This document shows, one piece after another, positions 8,112 through 15,629 of a DNA stretch of 30,559 nucleotides (positions within the stretch are counted from its first letter, which is position 1; each line of letters starts with the position of its first letter). Under the pieces are notes generated by a model that did no database searches, was not told the origin of the DNA, and worked only from the letters and a program-made list of their open reading frames with translations. The stretch is from NCBI GenBank assembly GCA_045105075.1, contig JBGCDD010000258.1, positions 1-30,559 on the forward strand. Direction: 5' to 3'. A program made the translations under genes and the position numbers. This DNA comes from JBGCDD01 sp045105075. GTDB taxonomy: Bacteria; Pseudomonadota; Alphaproteobacteria; Rhodobacterales; Rhodobacteraceae.

Positions 8112-9152
8112 TCACGCCACCAAAACAGCCGACGCGCGTTCGCGCAACCGCGCCACCCGCTTGTCCCCAAATCCACGCAGGGTTTCGGTCCTTACATCCA
8201 CCAGTTCAAACGCGTCGATCACATCAGGCTCCATTGCCTCACAAACGGTGATTTCCATAGGATCAGACAAGGCCTGCAATCTGGCGGCGCAGTTCACAGC
8301 AGGCCCGAACACATCATAAATATACCTTTGCACCCCGACGACCGAGCCAACCACCGACCCGGTTGCGATCCCGATCCGAGCCTTCCATTTGTGTTGATGC
8401 GTCGCGTTGCGGTGGTTCAGATAGCGGATCATTTTTGACGCACAGCGCGCGGCCGACAAGGCGTGGTCCGGGCTGGGATGGGGCAAACCGGTGACGGCCA
8501 TATAACAATCCCCGATGGTTTTGATCCGCTCACATCCGTGCAATTCACTGATCCGATCGAATGCCGTAAAGATATCGTTCAACTCGGTCACTGTCACGGT
8601 TGGGTCAGACGCCGCGGCCATGTCGGTGAAGCCAACAAAATCCAGCATCAAAACACTGACCGGCTCAAACAAGCGCGGGGTGACGGAGCCAAACGTCATG
8701 TATTCCTCGTAAACCGAGCGTGGCATCAGATTGAGCAACAGCTTTTCCACCTGGGTTTTTTCGCGCTCCAGATCACGGGTGCGGCGGTCAACCATGCTGG
8801 CATAGCTGTCGATCATGGCCTCGGTTTCGCGCAATCGCGAGATGTTTTGCGCTTCCAGAACCAGCAGGTCCTGGCCCTGATACTCGGCGCGATGGGCGCG
8901 CAGCTCGATCACCAAAGTGCGCCGCTTGACCTTTGTGGTCACCTCAACCACCTGGCCGGCATTGACGCGGGCAAAGTCATCGGACGTCAGGGTTTCAAAG
9001 CAAGCATCCAGCCAGCCACCGGTCTGGGCCCCTGGGAACCAGGCTCCGAACGTCGGGTTAAAGGACACGATGTGATGGGTATCAGCCTCGGCCAGGCAAA
9101 TGCCAACACCAATGGATTTCAGCAACCGTTCGCTTAGGTCTTGGGGAAACAT
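8112..9152 (-). CDS. PAS-coiled-coil class III adenylate cyclase
   Basis: The product has 346 residues. Residues 5-105 resemble a PAS domain (GVGICLAEADTHHIVSFNPTFGAWF). A signalling helix follows at about 106-145 (RETEAMIDSYASMVDRRTR), then a class III cyclase domain from about 160. The active site appears complete: metal ligands D171 (MLDFVGFT) and D215 (KTIGD), transition-state residues N287 and R291 (GPAVNCAAR), and the purine-selecting pair K211 and D280. That pair is typical of adenylate rather than guanylate cyclases, which carry Glu and Cys there. No membrane segment is seen, so the enzyme is probably a cytoplasmic dimer making cAMP. A GAGG ribosome-binding site overlaps the stop codon of the upstream hemoglobin gene, which ends only 9 bases before, so translation of the two is probably coupled. 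Confidence 0.9.
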   Translation of the reverse strand: MFPQDLSERLLKSIGVGICLAEADTHHIVSFNPTFGAWFPGAQTGGWLDACFETLTSDDFARVNAGQVVEVTTKVKRRTLVIELRAHRAEYQGQDLLVLEAQNISRLRETEAMIDSYASMVDRRTRDLEREKTQVEKLLLNLMPRSVYEEYMTFGSVTPRLFEPVSVLMLDFVGFTDMAAASDPTVTVTELNDIFTAFDRISELHGCERIKTIGDCYMAVTGLPHPSPDHALSAARCASKMIRYLNHRNATHQHKWKARIGIATGSVVGSVVGVQRYIYDVFGPAVNCAARLQALSDPMEITVCEAMEPDVIDAFELVDVRTETLRGFGDKRVARLRERASAVLVA

Positions 9153-9161
9153 GATCGGACC

Positions 9162-9530
9162 TCACGCTACAATCAGGGATCGCCGCCGCTCAACAGCGTC
9201 AAGCGTCGTTTGGGTGTCTTCGGGGGCGAACCCGGCATCTATCAGGGTTTCGCGCAGCAGATGGGTGACTTCATCGAATTGGTCGTGTGTGACGTTCAAA
9301 TGCGCATGGGCGCGCGCCAGACGTTCGTCGACAAAGGTGGCCGGACCCCCAAGCACTGTGGTGAAGAACTTGGTCTGATGGTCAATGAGACGCGCCAGAT
9401 CAACATCTTCAAAGAAATGGCCGATCACGTCGCTGTCCAGAACGCGGTCGTAAAACGCCATGATGACGGCGCGCAAGGCGCTGAAGCCACCGTATTTTTC
9501 AAAAAGCGGCACTGTGAAAGAAGGGGGCAT
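9162..9530 (-). CDS. truncated (2/2) hemoglobin, group I-like
   Basis: This small protein of about 122 residues begins MPPSFTVPLFEKYGGFSAL. The N-terminal LFEKYGG, the AFYDRVL segment carrying the likely B10 tyrosine, and the later RAHAHLNVTHDQFDEV segment with the probable proximal F8 histidine (first His) match the truncated hemoglobin fold. Such proteins bind heme and handle oxygen or nitric oxide. Two in-frame ATGs are possible; the second, at 9530, lies 8 bases after AAGGAG and is preferred over the one at 9536, which is only 2 bases after it. The gene sits between a methyltransferase gene (about 50 bases upstream) and a PAS adenylate cyclase (9 bases downstream), so it may feed a heme-gas signal to the cyclase. 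Confidence 0.88.
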   Translation of the reverse strand: MPPSFTVPLFEKYGGFSALRAVIMAFYDRVLDSDVIGHFFEDVDLARLIDHQTKFFTTVLGGPATFVDERLARAHAHLNVTHDQFDEVTHLLRETLIDAGFAPEDTQTTLDAVERRRSLIVA

Positions 9531-9587
9531 GGGCATTTCTCCTTGGGTGGGGTGGCGGGCAGCCCAAACCGAGCTGCCCGGATTCTC

Positions 9588-10412
9588 TCAGGCGCGGTGC
9601 ACAATGATTTCGGCGTATTGGGCCGGCACGATCATCGCGGTGTCGTCCAATGATGCCTCGCGGGCACGGGCAATCAGCTCGGCTTCTAGCGCGGGCGCAT
9701 CATCGCCAACCGCAAGAAAGGCTTTGTGCATCGGGCCGTAGACAGTGCGCCAGTGTTCGACCCAGAATTGAGGCGAGCGCAGACGGAAGGTGAACATGCG
9801 ATGGTTCACTTCGATGCGACGCGCATTTTCGCCAAACAGCTGTTCGAGGCGATCCTGGGTGCCCCATTCCAGTGGCGAGCGAATGCCGGCGGGTGGTGGT
9901 ACGTGCTGACCAATGGTTTTGAACACTGTTCCGATAAATCCGTCGGGCGTCCAGTTGGCCATGCCGATCTTGCCACCTGCGCGGCAGACGCGGGTCAATT
10001 CCTGCGCGGCGGCCTCTTGATTGGCGGTGAACATCACCCCGAATGTCGACATCACCGCGTCAAAGGAATTCGCCTCAAACGGCAGATCTTCTGCATCGGC
10101 TTCGCGAAATGCCACTGTCAGCCGCTCGGCTTCGGCGCGGGCCATTCCGGCGCGCAACAGGCTTGACACGTAGTCGGTTGAAACAACATTGCAGTAACGA
10201 CGCGCGGCGGCCAAAGTTGCGTTCCCATTCCCCGCCGCCACATCCAAGACGCGCATATCGGGGCGCAGATCCATGGTTTCGGCCAGGGTTTCACCCACGA
10301 TTTGAATCGTTGTGCCAACGGCGGCATAATCGCCGGACGACCATGTTGCATGTTGCTTTGACTTGACCGCTTCCAGATCAGGGGCCGCGAGGGTTTGCGC
10401 TTGGGTGTTCAT
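9588..10412 (-). CDS. class I SAM-dependent methyltransferase
   Basis: The 274-residue protein has a Rossmann methyltransferase core: motif I MRVLDVAAGNGNATLAAA at about residues 53-70, an acidic strand end VVSTDY, motif EADAEDLPFEANSFDAVMS (motifs II/III) and a later strand RAGGKIGMANWTP. This layout is that of the UbiE/Methyltransf_11 group; the substrate cannot be read from sequence. A GGAGAG ribosome-binding site precedes the ATG at 10412. It appears to be the first gene of the operon that continues with the truncated hemoglobin and PAS cyclase, and it diverges from the winged-helix/TPR regulator gene across a 192-base promoter region. Confidence 0.88.
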   Translation of the reverse strand: MNTQAQTLAAPDLEAVKSKQHATWSSGDYAAVGTTIQIVGETLAETMDLRPDMRVLDVAAGNGNATLAAARRYCNVVSTDYVSSLLRAGMARAEAERLTVAFREADAEDLPFEANSFDAVMSTFGVMFTANQEAAAQELTRVCRAGGKIGMANWTPDGFIGTVFKTIGQHVPPPAGIRSPLEWGTQDRLEQLFGENARRIEVNHRMFTFRLRSPQFWVEHWRTVYGPMHKAFLAVGDDAPALEAELIARAREASLDDTAMIVPAQYAEIIVHRA

Positions 10413-10485
10413 GACGTCTCTCCATCAACTTGTTTGTCAGTGATGAAGCTATGTCAGCGTCGCGATCCGCAGACTTGCAGCTGAT

Positions 10486-10513
10486 CTGTAGAAACCCTGT
10501 AGACTTCTGCAGA
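10486..10513. promoter_or_regulatory. three helically phased CTGYAGA direct repeats in the divergent promoter region
   Basis: CTGTAGA occurs at 10486-10492 and 10497-10503, and CTGCAGA at 10507-10513, with start-to-start spacing of 11 and 10 bases, about one DNA turn. A related GCAGACTT lies at 10469-10476 and GTAGACTT at 10499-10506. The array sits between the divergent methyltransferase and winged-helix regulator genes. OmpR-type winged helices usually bind direct repeats at this spacing, so this is a good candidate operator for the adjacent regulator. That link is inference. Confidence 0.45.
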
Positions 10514-10604
10514 GCACAAGGATTTTTACCGTTTTGATGCAAAAACAGCGAAAATTTTGTGATTTGGCGTTAAACCCGTATGGTGCGGCGCAGGAGACAC
10601 CCAA

Positions 10605-12158
10605 ATGAACTATGCCTTTGCAGATTTTGTTTTGGACGGCGACCGGGCAGAGTTACGCCAAAACGGCGAACCGGTCCGGATCGAGCCGCAGGTTTTTGAT
10701 CTTTTGAAGCTGCTGATTTCGTCAAACGGGCGCATGGTGCCGCGTGACGAAATTTTTGAGGTGATATGGGGCGACCGCATCGTTTCGGATGCCGCGCTGT
10801 CGAGCCGTGTCAAAGACGCGCGCAAGGCTCTGGGCGACGACGGCACCACGCAAAAGTTCATCCGCACAGTTCACCGACGCGGGCTGGTGTTTACCGGGGA
10901 CGTTGCCCAATCGGATGCCCCACCCGTCGCGACCGACCCGGTGGGCTTGGCGGGTGAAAACCGCCGCGCCATGGTCGCCGTATTGCCGTTTGAGGACTTT
11001 GTATCCCCGGATGGGCGGTCCTCACTGGCGCGCGGGCTCACGGACGAGCTGACCTCGGTGCTGGGGTTTTGGCGGACATTTCTGGTGGTGTCGGGCCAAT
11101 CCATGGCTCGCCTGCCCAACCACTTTACCTCGGCTGCACAGATCGGCGCGTTTTTGGACGCCGATTATCTGATTGGTGGCAGCGTCAGGCAGACAGGCCG
11201 CAAAGTGAAGCTGAATGTAACAATGACACAGACCGCCACGAATGCTGACGTCTGGAGCGACCGCATTGTGTGCGATCTTGAGGATCTGTCGGATGTCGAG
11301 GAAGACCTGGCTGCGCGGCTGTCCACCATTCTTGCAGTCGAGATCCAGATGGCCGAAGCGCGACGCATCATGCGCAAACCGCAACAAGACTGGACTCCGT
11401 GGGACAAGGCGATGCGCACGATCAGCTATTTGCGAAACGGCAAACGCTCGGATTATGTGGCGGCGGAAACCTTGGCCCGGGCGGCTTGTGAAGAATCGCC
11501 CGACTGGGGCTTGCCGTTCACGCTTGTGGCGGTGGCGCGCTTTCAAATGGCCATGGCCGGATTTTCCGCCGCTGATACGACAAAGGCCTTTGCCCCAACC
11601 CTGAAGGCGGCCGAACAGGCGCTGGATATCGACCGGACAGATTGGATGGCCCATGCGCTGACCGGGGTTGGCGAATTGTGGACGAACCGCAATTTTGAAA
11701 AGGCGTTGACCCATGTGGACAAGGCCATCAGTCTCAATCCAAGTGCCGTGATGAACTATCATTTCGGAGGATGTGTGGCCGGGTTTGCCGGCGATCCGGC
11801 TGGTGCCCGCAAGCATCAAGAGCATCTGTTCCGGATCGATCCAACCTATCCCTACCGGGCCGTCATCGAGGCTGATCTGGGTCTGTGGCACTTTTTGGAT
11901 GAGGAGTTTGAGCAAGCCGAGTTTCGCTTTGAGCGATCCGAAGCGTGGGACCCAAACTATGGTCGTTGCTGGCAACGCCGCATCGCGCTTTTTGGATATA
12001 TCGGACAGCGCGACAAAGCCCAGGCTGCGGCGACAAAGCTCAAGGAATTGGGGCTGCCCGTCGATATCGACACCATCCTGACCTCGTATCCGTTCCAGCT
12101 TTCAAAACACAAAGATATGTTCCTGCATGGCCTGCGCCAAGCGGGTTTGAACCTTTAG
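10605..12158 (+). CDS. winged-helix / TolB-like / TPR transcriptional regulator
   Basis: The product has 517 residues. Residues 1-100 form an OmpR/CadC-type winged helix (FDLLKLLISSNGRMVPRDE, SSRVKDARKALGD, FIRTVHRRGLVFTG). About residues 120-250 match the TolB-N-like domain often found joined to class III cyclases or winged helices in alphaproteobacteria (VAVLPFEDF, YLIGGSVRQTGRKVKLNV). The remainder (about 270-510) is TPR-like helical repeats, for example the segment EKALTHVDKAISLNPSAVM. No transmembrane segment is evident, so unlike CadC this is probably soluble. AGGAG lies 8 bases before the ATG. It diverges from the methyltransferase-hemoglobin-cyclase operon and probably controls it, perhaps through the CTGYAGA repeats. 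Confidence 0.88.
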   Translation: MNYAFADFVLDGDRAELRQNGEPVRIEPQVFDLLKLLISSNGRMVPRDEIFEVIWGDRIVSDAALSSRVKDARKALGDDGTTQKFIRTVHRRGLVFTGDVAQSDAPPVATDPVGLAGENRRAMVAVLPFEDFVSPDGRSSLARGLTDELTSVLGFWRTFLVVSGQSMARLPNHFTSAAQIGAFLDADYLIGGSVRQTGRKVKLNVTMTQTATNADVWSDRIVCDLEDLSDVEEDLAARLSTILAVEIQMAEARRIMRKPQQDWTPWDKAMRTISYLRNGKRSDYVAAETLARAACEESPDWGLPFTLVAVARFQMAMAGFSAADTTKAFAPTLKAAEQALDIDRTDWMAHALTGVGELWTNRNFEKALTHVDKAISLNPSAVMNYHFGGCVAGFAGDPAGARKHQEHLFRIDPTYPYRAVIEADLGLWHFLDEEFEQAEFRFERSEAWDPNYGRCWQRRIALFGYIGQRDKAQAAATKLKELGLPVDIDTILTSYPFQLSKHKDMFLHGLRQAGLNL

Positions 12159-12212
12159 ACAGGCGGATTGCGTGGCTTTGAATGCGGATGGCTGCATGTC
12201 AGGTTCTGGCAC

Positions 12213-12232
12213 GGTTTGGGACGTATCAAACC
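12213..12232. terminator. hairpin between convergent genes
   Basis: GGTTTG, an 8-base loop and CAAACC form a perfect 6-base stem in the 120-base gap between the convergent regulator and aconitase X-like genes. No long T-run follows on either strand, so it is only a weak candidate for a bidirectional terminator. Confidence 0.25.
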
Positions 12233-12278
12233 AAACCTCTATCTCGCCCAAACAGCTTTTGAGACCGGGAAGACCTCA

Positions 12279-13976
12279 CTAACCCGGCTTCAACCAGTCC
12301 GGCAGCACTTTGGTCGCGCGCCCTGTTACGGCCGCATCGGCACAGCACCGCACGCTGCCAAAACGAACGCGCCGACCCGTCAGGCCGGTTGCATAATGCG
12401 AATATTTTGCGGAATTGGTCATCAACACTTGGGCTTTGGGCGGAAAAACCGGTTCCGTGATGGAACACCAGCAGATATCCGGGATGACGCGCACGCCCGC
12501 ATCTTCAAGACGCGGGATGATGCCCTGTTGCCTGGCAGCGGCAAGTGTATCGCGCCCAAGCGTGACAATGGTTTCTGTCTGTGCACAGCACGGGCGACCC
12601 TCCAACGCGTCCAGAAACTGGCGACATTCCGACAGGGACGCGTGCGGGCTTCCAATCGCCACCAGGTCAACATCTTCGCCGCCTGTGTTCAGAGTGGTCC
12701 AAACCCCCGCCAGATCGGCTTTTGTGACATCAAAGCGGGCGGCGTTCGCGGGCAAGGCAAGTCCGGCTTCGGGCGTGTGGCCACGCACATGCAACATCGG
12801 GGCCGCAGACGTCGTGCCAAACGCGGCGCACAAAGCCTTGAGGTCATCAGATGACGCAGACGCCGTTTCCAGCCCAGTCAAAACCGGAATGGCGCCGGGG
12901 GATTTGACCCCCGCGAGCCAGCCCAACATCGGCCAGACCGAGTCATCAAAAGCGCGTGGCAAATTCACCCGGATCTCGCATTTTGGCGCGCGGTTGCTGG
13001 AGAGATAGACACCGGTATTTGGCGCGCGTCCGGTCATTGCGATGAACAGGTCCAGGTAGTCGGGGTGTTTTTGCGTCCGCGCGCCCAGCACCGAATTTGC
13101 ATAGATGACCGCATTGGATTCCGACCAGCCAATCGCTTCGCCTTCCACCGGTGTGTCGTCGAGCAGATAAGGCGCACATGTGAATGTCGCACGCGCGCCC
13201 ATGTTGACATAGGCATCGGCCAAGCGGCTGGCTTTATGGCCAAAATCGGGAACGACATTTTGGTTTTGCCAGTTCTCGCGATCCACCGAGATTGCATTGA
13301 TGGTTGTTGGAATGCGGGTTCTTGCGCCCATCTGATACATCTTTTCCGCGAAATCCAAATTGGCGTCATGGGCCAGTATGCAACCATCAATATGCCCGCG
13401 CGTCACATCGACAAGTTCGCGTGCGCCCTGGGCCACTGCCATCAGGCACAAAACCTCCATCGCGACGTGCAGGGCTGGCCCGTCGTGCCCCTCCAGCATG
13501 TGCCTGTCCTGATCTGTCAGGGTCATTGACTGAATCTGGGGGCGTGCCAGCGCGCACATTTCTGCATTGAACACCAGCTGATTGGCACGGATTTTTGCAC
13601 GTGGCGCTTGGGACAACCGTTCAAAGATGGGCGGCGCAAGTTGTATCACAGCGACCGATCTCGCAAACAGGCGCTGTGCAATCATTGCGCCAAGCGTCAA
13701 GATCTCTTCCGGCTCGCAAAACACAAGTGCGGCGGGCGCCTTGGCGTTTCGGGCCAATTGCAGCAACACGCCGCTGCCGCTGCAAGATCCCCGTGACGTT
13801 TGCATCATCACAATGCGCCCGGCCAGACACGCACCATGATTGGGATGATGTGCGTCGATGATCACACCAGTGTCCGGATCAACACCGCCCCAAAAGCTCA
13901 CGCCTTCTGTGCACAGCACAATGTCGGCCTCGACTTCATTTTCAACAAGCAGGATGGCGTCGCAAGATGTGTCCAT
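12279..13976 (-). CDS. aconitase X-type dehydratase (swivel and catalytic domains fused)
   Basis: From the ATG at 13976 the product has 565 residues. The first ~130 residues are the small swivel domain (DUF126 type) with SFWGGVDPDTG at about 27-37 and RGSCSGSG at about 62-69. The rest is the large aconitase X catalytic domain, with HIDGCILAHDANLDFAEKM, APNTGVYLSSNRAPKCEI, PDICWCSITEPV and the hallmark MTNSAKYSHYATGL near the C-terminus. Characterised bacterial members dehydrate cis-3-hydroxy-L-proline; archaeal two-subunit forms act on mevalonate 5-phosphate. The substrate here is not certain. The same frame stays open upstream to an ATG at 14207, adding 77 basic residues unlike the family; I prefer the internal start because the swivel domain begins right there. 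A class IV aminotransferase lies upstream on the same strand. Confidence 0.88.
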   Translation of the reverse strand: MDTSCDAILLVENEVEADIVLCTEGVSFWGGVDPDTGVIIDAHHPNHGACLAGRIVMMQTSRGSCSGSGVLLQLARNAKAPAALVFCEPEEILTLGAMIAQRLFARSVAVIQLAPPIFERLSQAPRAKIRANQLVFNAEMCALARPQIQSMTLTDQDRHMLEGHDGPALHVAMEVLCLMAVAQGARELVDVTRGHIDGCILAHDANLDFAEKMYQMGARTRIPTTINAISVDRENWQNQNVVPDFGHKASRLADAYVNMGARATFTCAPYLLDDTPVEGEAIGWSESNAVIYANSVLGARTQKHPDYLDLFIAMTGRAPNTGVYLSSNRAPKCEIRVNLPRAFDDSVWPMLGWLAGVKSPGAIPVLTGLETASASSDDLKALCAAFGTTSAAPMLHVRGHTPEAGLALPANAARFDVTKADLAGVWTTLNTGGEDVDLVAIGSPHASLSECRQFLDALEGRPCCAQTETIVTLGRDTLAAARQQGIIPRLEDAGVRVIPDICWCSITEPVFPPKAQVLMTNSAKYSHYATGLTGRRVRFGSVRCCADAAVTGRATKVLPDWLKPG

Positions 13977-14364
13977 GTTGGCTTTTCTCTTGTTTTGGAA
14001 TTTGTACTCGAAAAGCTCGGCGATGGCATCTCGTGTTGTCAGGATGTACCCGCCATAGCCGCCCTTTTTGCCAAGCTCAGATATGAATGCGCATAGATTG
14101 GCAATGTCATAATCCTGGCGCGCCTTCGACCGTTTTGCGCGTGTGGGCAACGAATTTTTCGTCAATTTCCGCAAGTCTGCCTGCCAAACCAAACAGTCGG
14201 CCACCATTCCAACGCATTGCTTTGCGGATACGATGCGCCATAACCCATACGCTGTGACGCTCAGCGCAGTCGGGGTTCTTTTACCGCAGTGTCATCTGTG
14301 CAATTGCGCCGACTGGTTTATGACTTCGATGCAGGCAGGCCGGTGCAACCGCGCACACAAACAC

Positions 14365-15294
14365 TCATGCCTGGGCCTTGATGTCGGCCGCAATCAGATC
14401 CTTGTAGAGCGCTCTGATGCGATGAAACATCGGGCCCGTCTTACCACCGCCAATCGTGCGGCCGTCGATTTCGAAAACCGGCGACTGGGCCCCAAATGTG
14501 CCGGTCAGAAAAACTTCGTCGGCGCCGTAGGTGTCCACCAGCGAGTAATTGCGTTCGTATACCGGGATCGCGTTGTCACGGCACAGATCGATGACCTTTT
14601 GGCGGGTGATTCCGTTCATGCAATAGTCACCCGTCGACGTCCAAACCGCGCCTTTGCGAACGATGAAGAAATTACAGGCATTGGTGGTGTTCACGAACCC
14701 GAACGGATCCAACATCAGCGCCTCATCAGCGCCGGCGCGCACGGCATGGTTCAACGCGATGATGCAGTTCAGTTTGGAATGCGAGTTCAGCTTGGAATCC
14801 TGTGTCAGCGGCAGACCACGATGGTGCGGCACTGTGTGCAGCCTGATGCCTCGCTCGAGGATGCTGGTGTCTGGCTTTGAATGCTCGGCGATGATGACAA
14901 TTGTTGACCCAAATATGCTGAGATGAGGGTGCTGAAATGGCTTTGTCTTGCGCCCACGGGTGACCATCAGCCGAACATGGGCATCTGTTTGCATTGCGTT
15001 GGCGTCAAGCGTTTTCCAAATCGCATCCGTCAGCGCCTCGCGGGTCATGCCAATGTCGAGATCGACATAGAGAGCCGCTTCATAGAGACGGTCCAGATGG
15101 TCGTCCAGGAAAGACAGATGACCATCATAAAGCCGCAAGCCCTCCCAGATGCCGTCCCCCAGCATAAAGCCTGAATCATAGACCGAAACCTTGGCGTCAT
15201 TGCGGTGAACAACCTCACCATCAACGTAAATGAGGATATCGTCATTGCGCGCATCTTCGGCAGCATTGTGGGTGGAAATATGCGTTTTGGTCAT
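14365..15294 (-). CDS. class IV PLP aminotransferase (branched-chain / D-amino-acid type)
   Basis: The ATG at 15294 follows GAGGAG at a good distance and gives 309 residues; an upstream in-frame ATG at 15429 would add 45 residues that do not fit the family. The fold-type IV signatures are present: VSVYDSGFMLGDGIWEGLRLYDG near the N-terminus, the presumed PLP lysine in SHSKLNCIIALNHAV, DEALMLDPFGFVNTTNACNFF, and the late segment DEVFLTGTFG. Such enzymes transaminate branched-chain or D-amino acids; the sequence does not settle which. It shares orientation with the aconitase X-like gene downstream, though separated by about 390 bases. If that enzyme handles an imino/hydroxy-amino acid, the two could act in one amino-acid catabolic route. 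Confidence 0.88.
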   Translation of the reverse strand: MTKTHISTHNAAEDARNDDILIYVDGEVVHRNDAKVSVYDSGFMLGDGIWEGLRLYDGHLSFLDDHLDRLYEAALYVDLDIGMTREALTDAIWKTLDANAMQTDAHVRLMVTRGRKTKPFQHPHLSIFGSTIVIIAEHSKPDTSILERGIRLHTVPHHRGLPLTQDSKLNSHSKLNCIIALNHAVRAGADEALMLDPFGFVNTTNACNFFIVRKGAVWTSTGDYCMNGITRQKVIDLCRDNAIPVYERNYSLVDTYGADEVFLTGTFGAQSPVFEIDGRTIGGGKTGPMFHRIRALYKDLIAADIKAQA

Positions 15295-15557
15295 AACGTC
15301 TCCTCGTTTCGGGTGTTGGGCAAACCTATGCCCCGCCGCCTGACACCATGAACGTTGCGCACCAAACAGCAATCCATCTTGAATGACAGCGCAGGCTACG
15401 GGGTCAAGTCCCAAGCGGATCGCAGCCACTGCTTAACGCGCCAAAAACCTCGGCAAACAGAAGACCATCCAGATCCGTCACCAATGCCCGTGTTTGGCCT
15501 ACTTTCGTATTTATGCAACGCGCCAGCAGGCAGGGAAAAATGGATAATTGCCACATG

Positions 15558-15579
15558 TTGCCTATGATATCATAGACAA
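15558..15579. promoter_or_regulatory. long palindrome upstream of the multicopper oxidase gene
   Basis: The core CTATGATATCATAG (15562-15575) is a perfect 14-base palindrome. It is flanked symmetrically by TTG on the left (15558-15560) and CAA on the right (15577-15579), with one non-matching pair between, giving a 22-base dyad with 20 symmetric positions. It lies about 50 bases before the oxidase start in the divergent region shared with the aminotransferase gene. GntR-family operators often look like this; no GntR gene is in the window. A regulatory site is likely, the regulator unknown. Confidence 0.5.
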
Positions 15580-15629
15580 TGCATGCTCATCCCGAAGGTA
15601 CGGATTCTGACAATCGACTGGAAACCAAA

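Noticed and set aside
7806..8438. Plus-strand frames between the barrel-like gene and the PAS cyclase
   Set aside because: They overlap the minus-strand cyclase and have no family resemblance.
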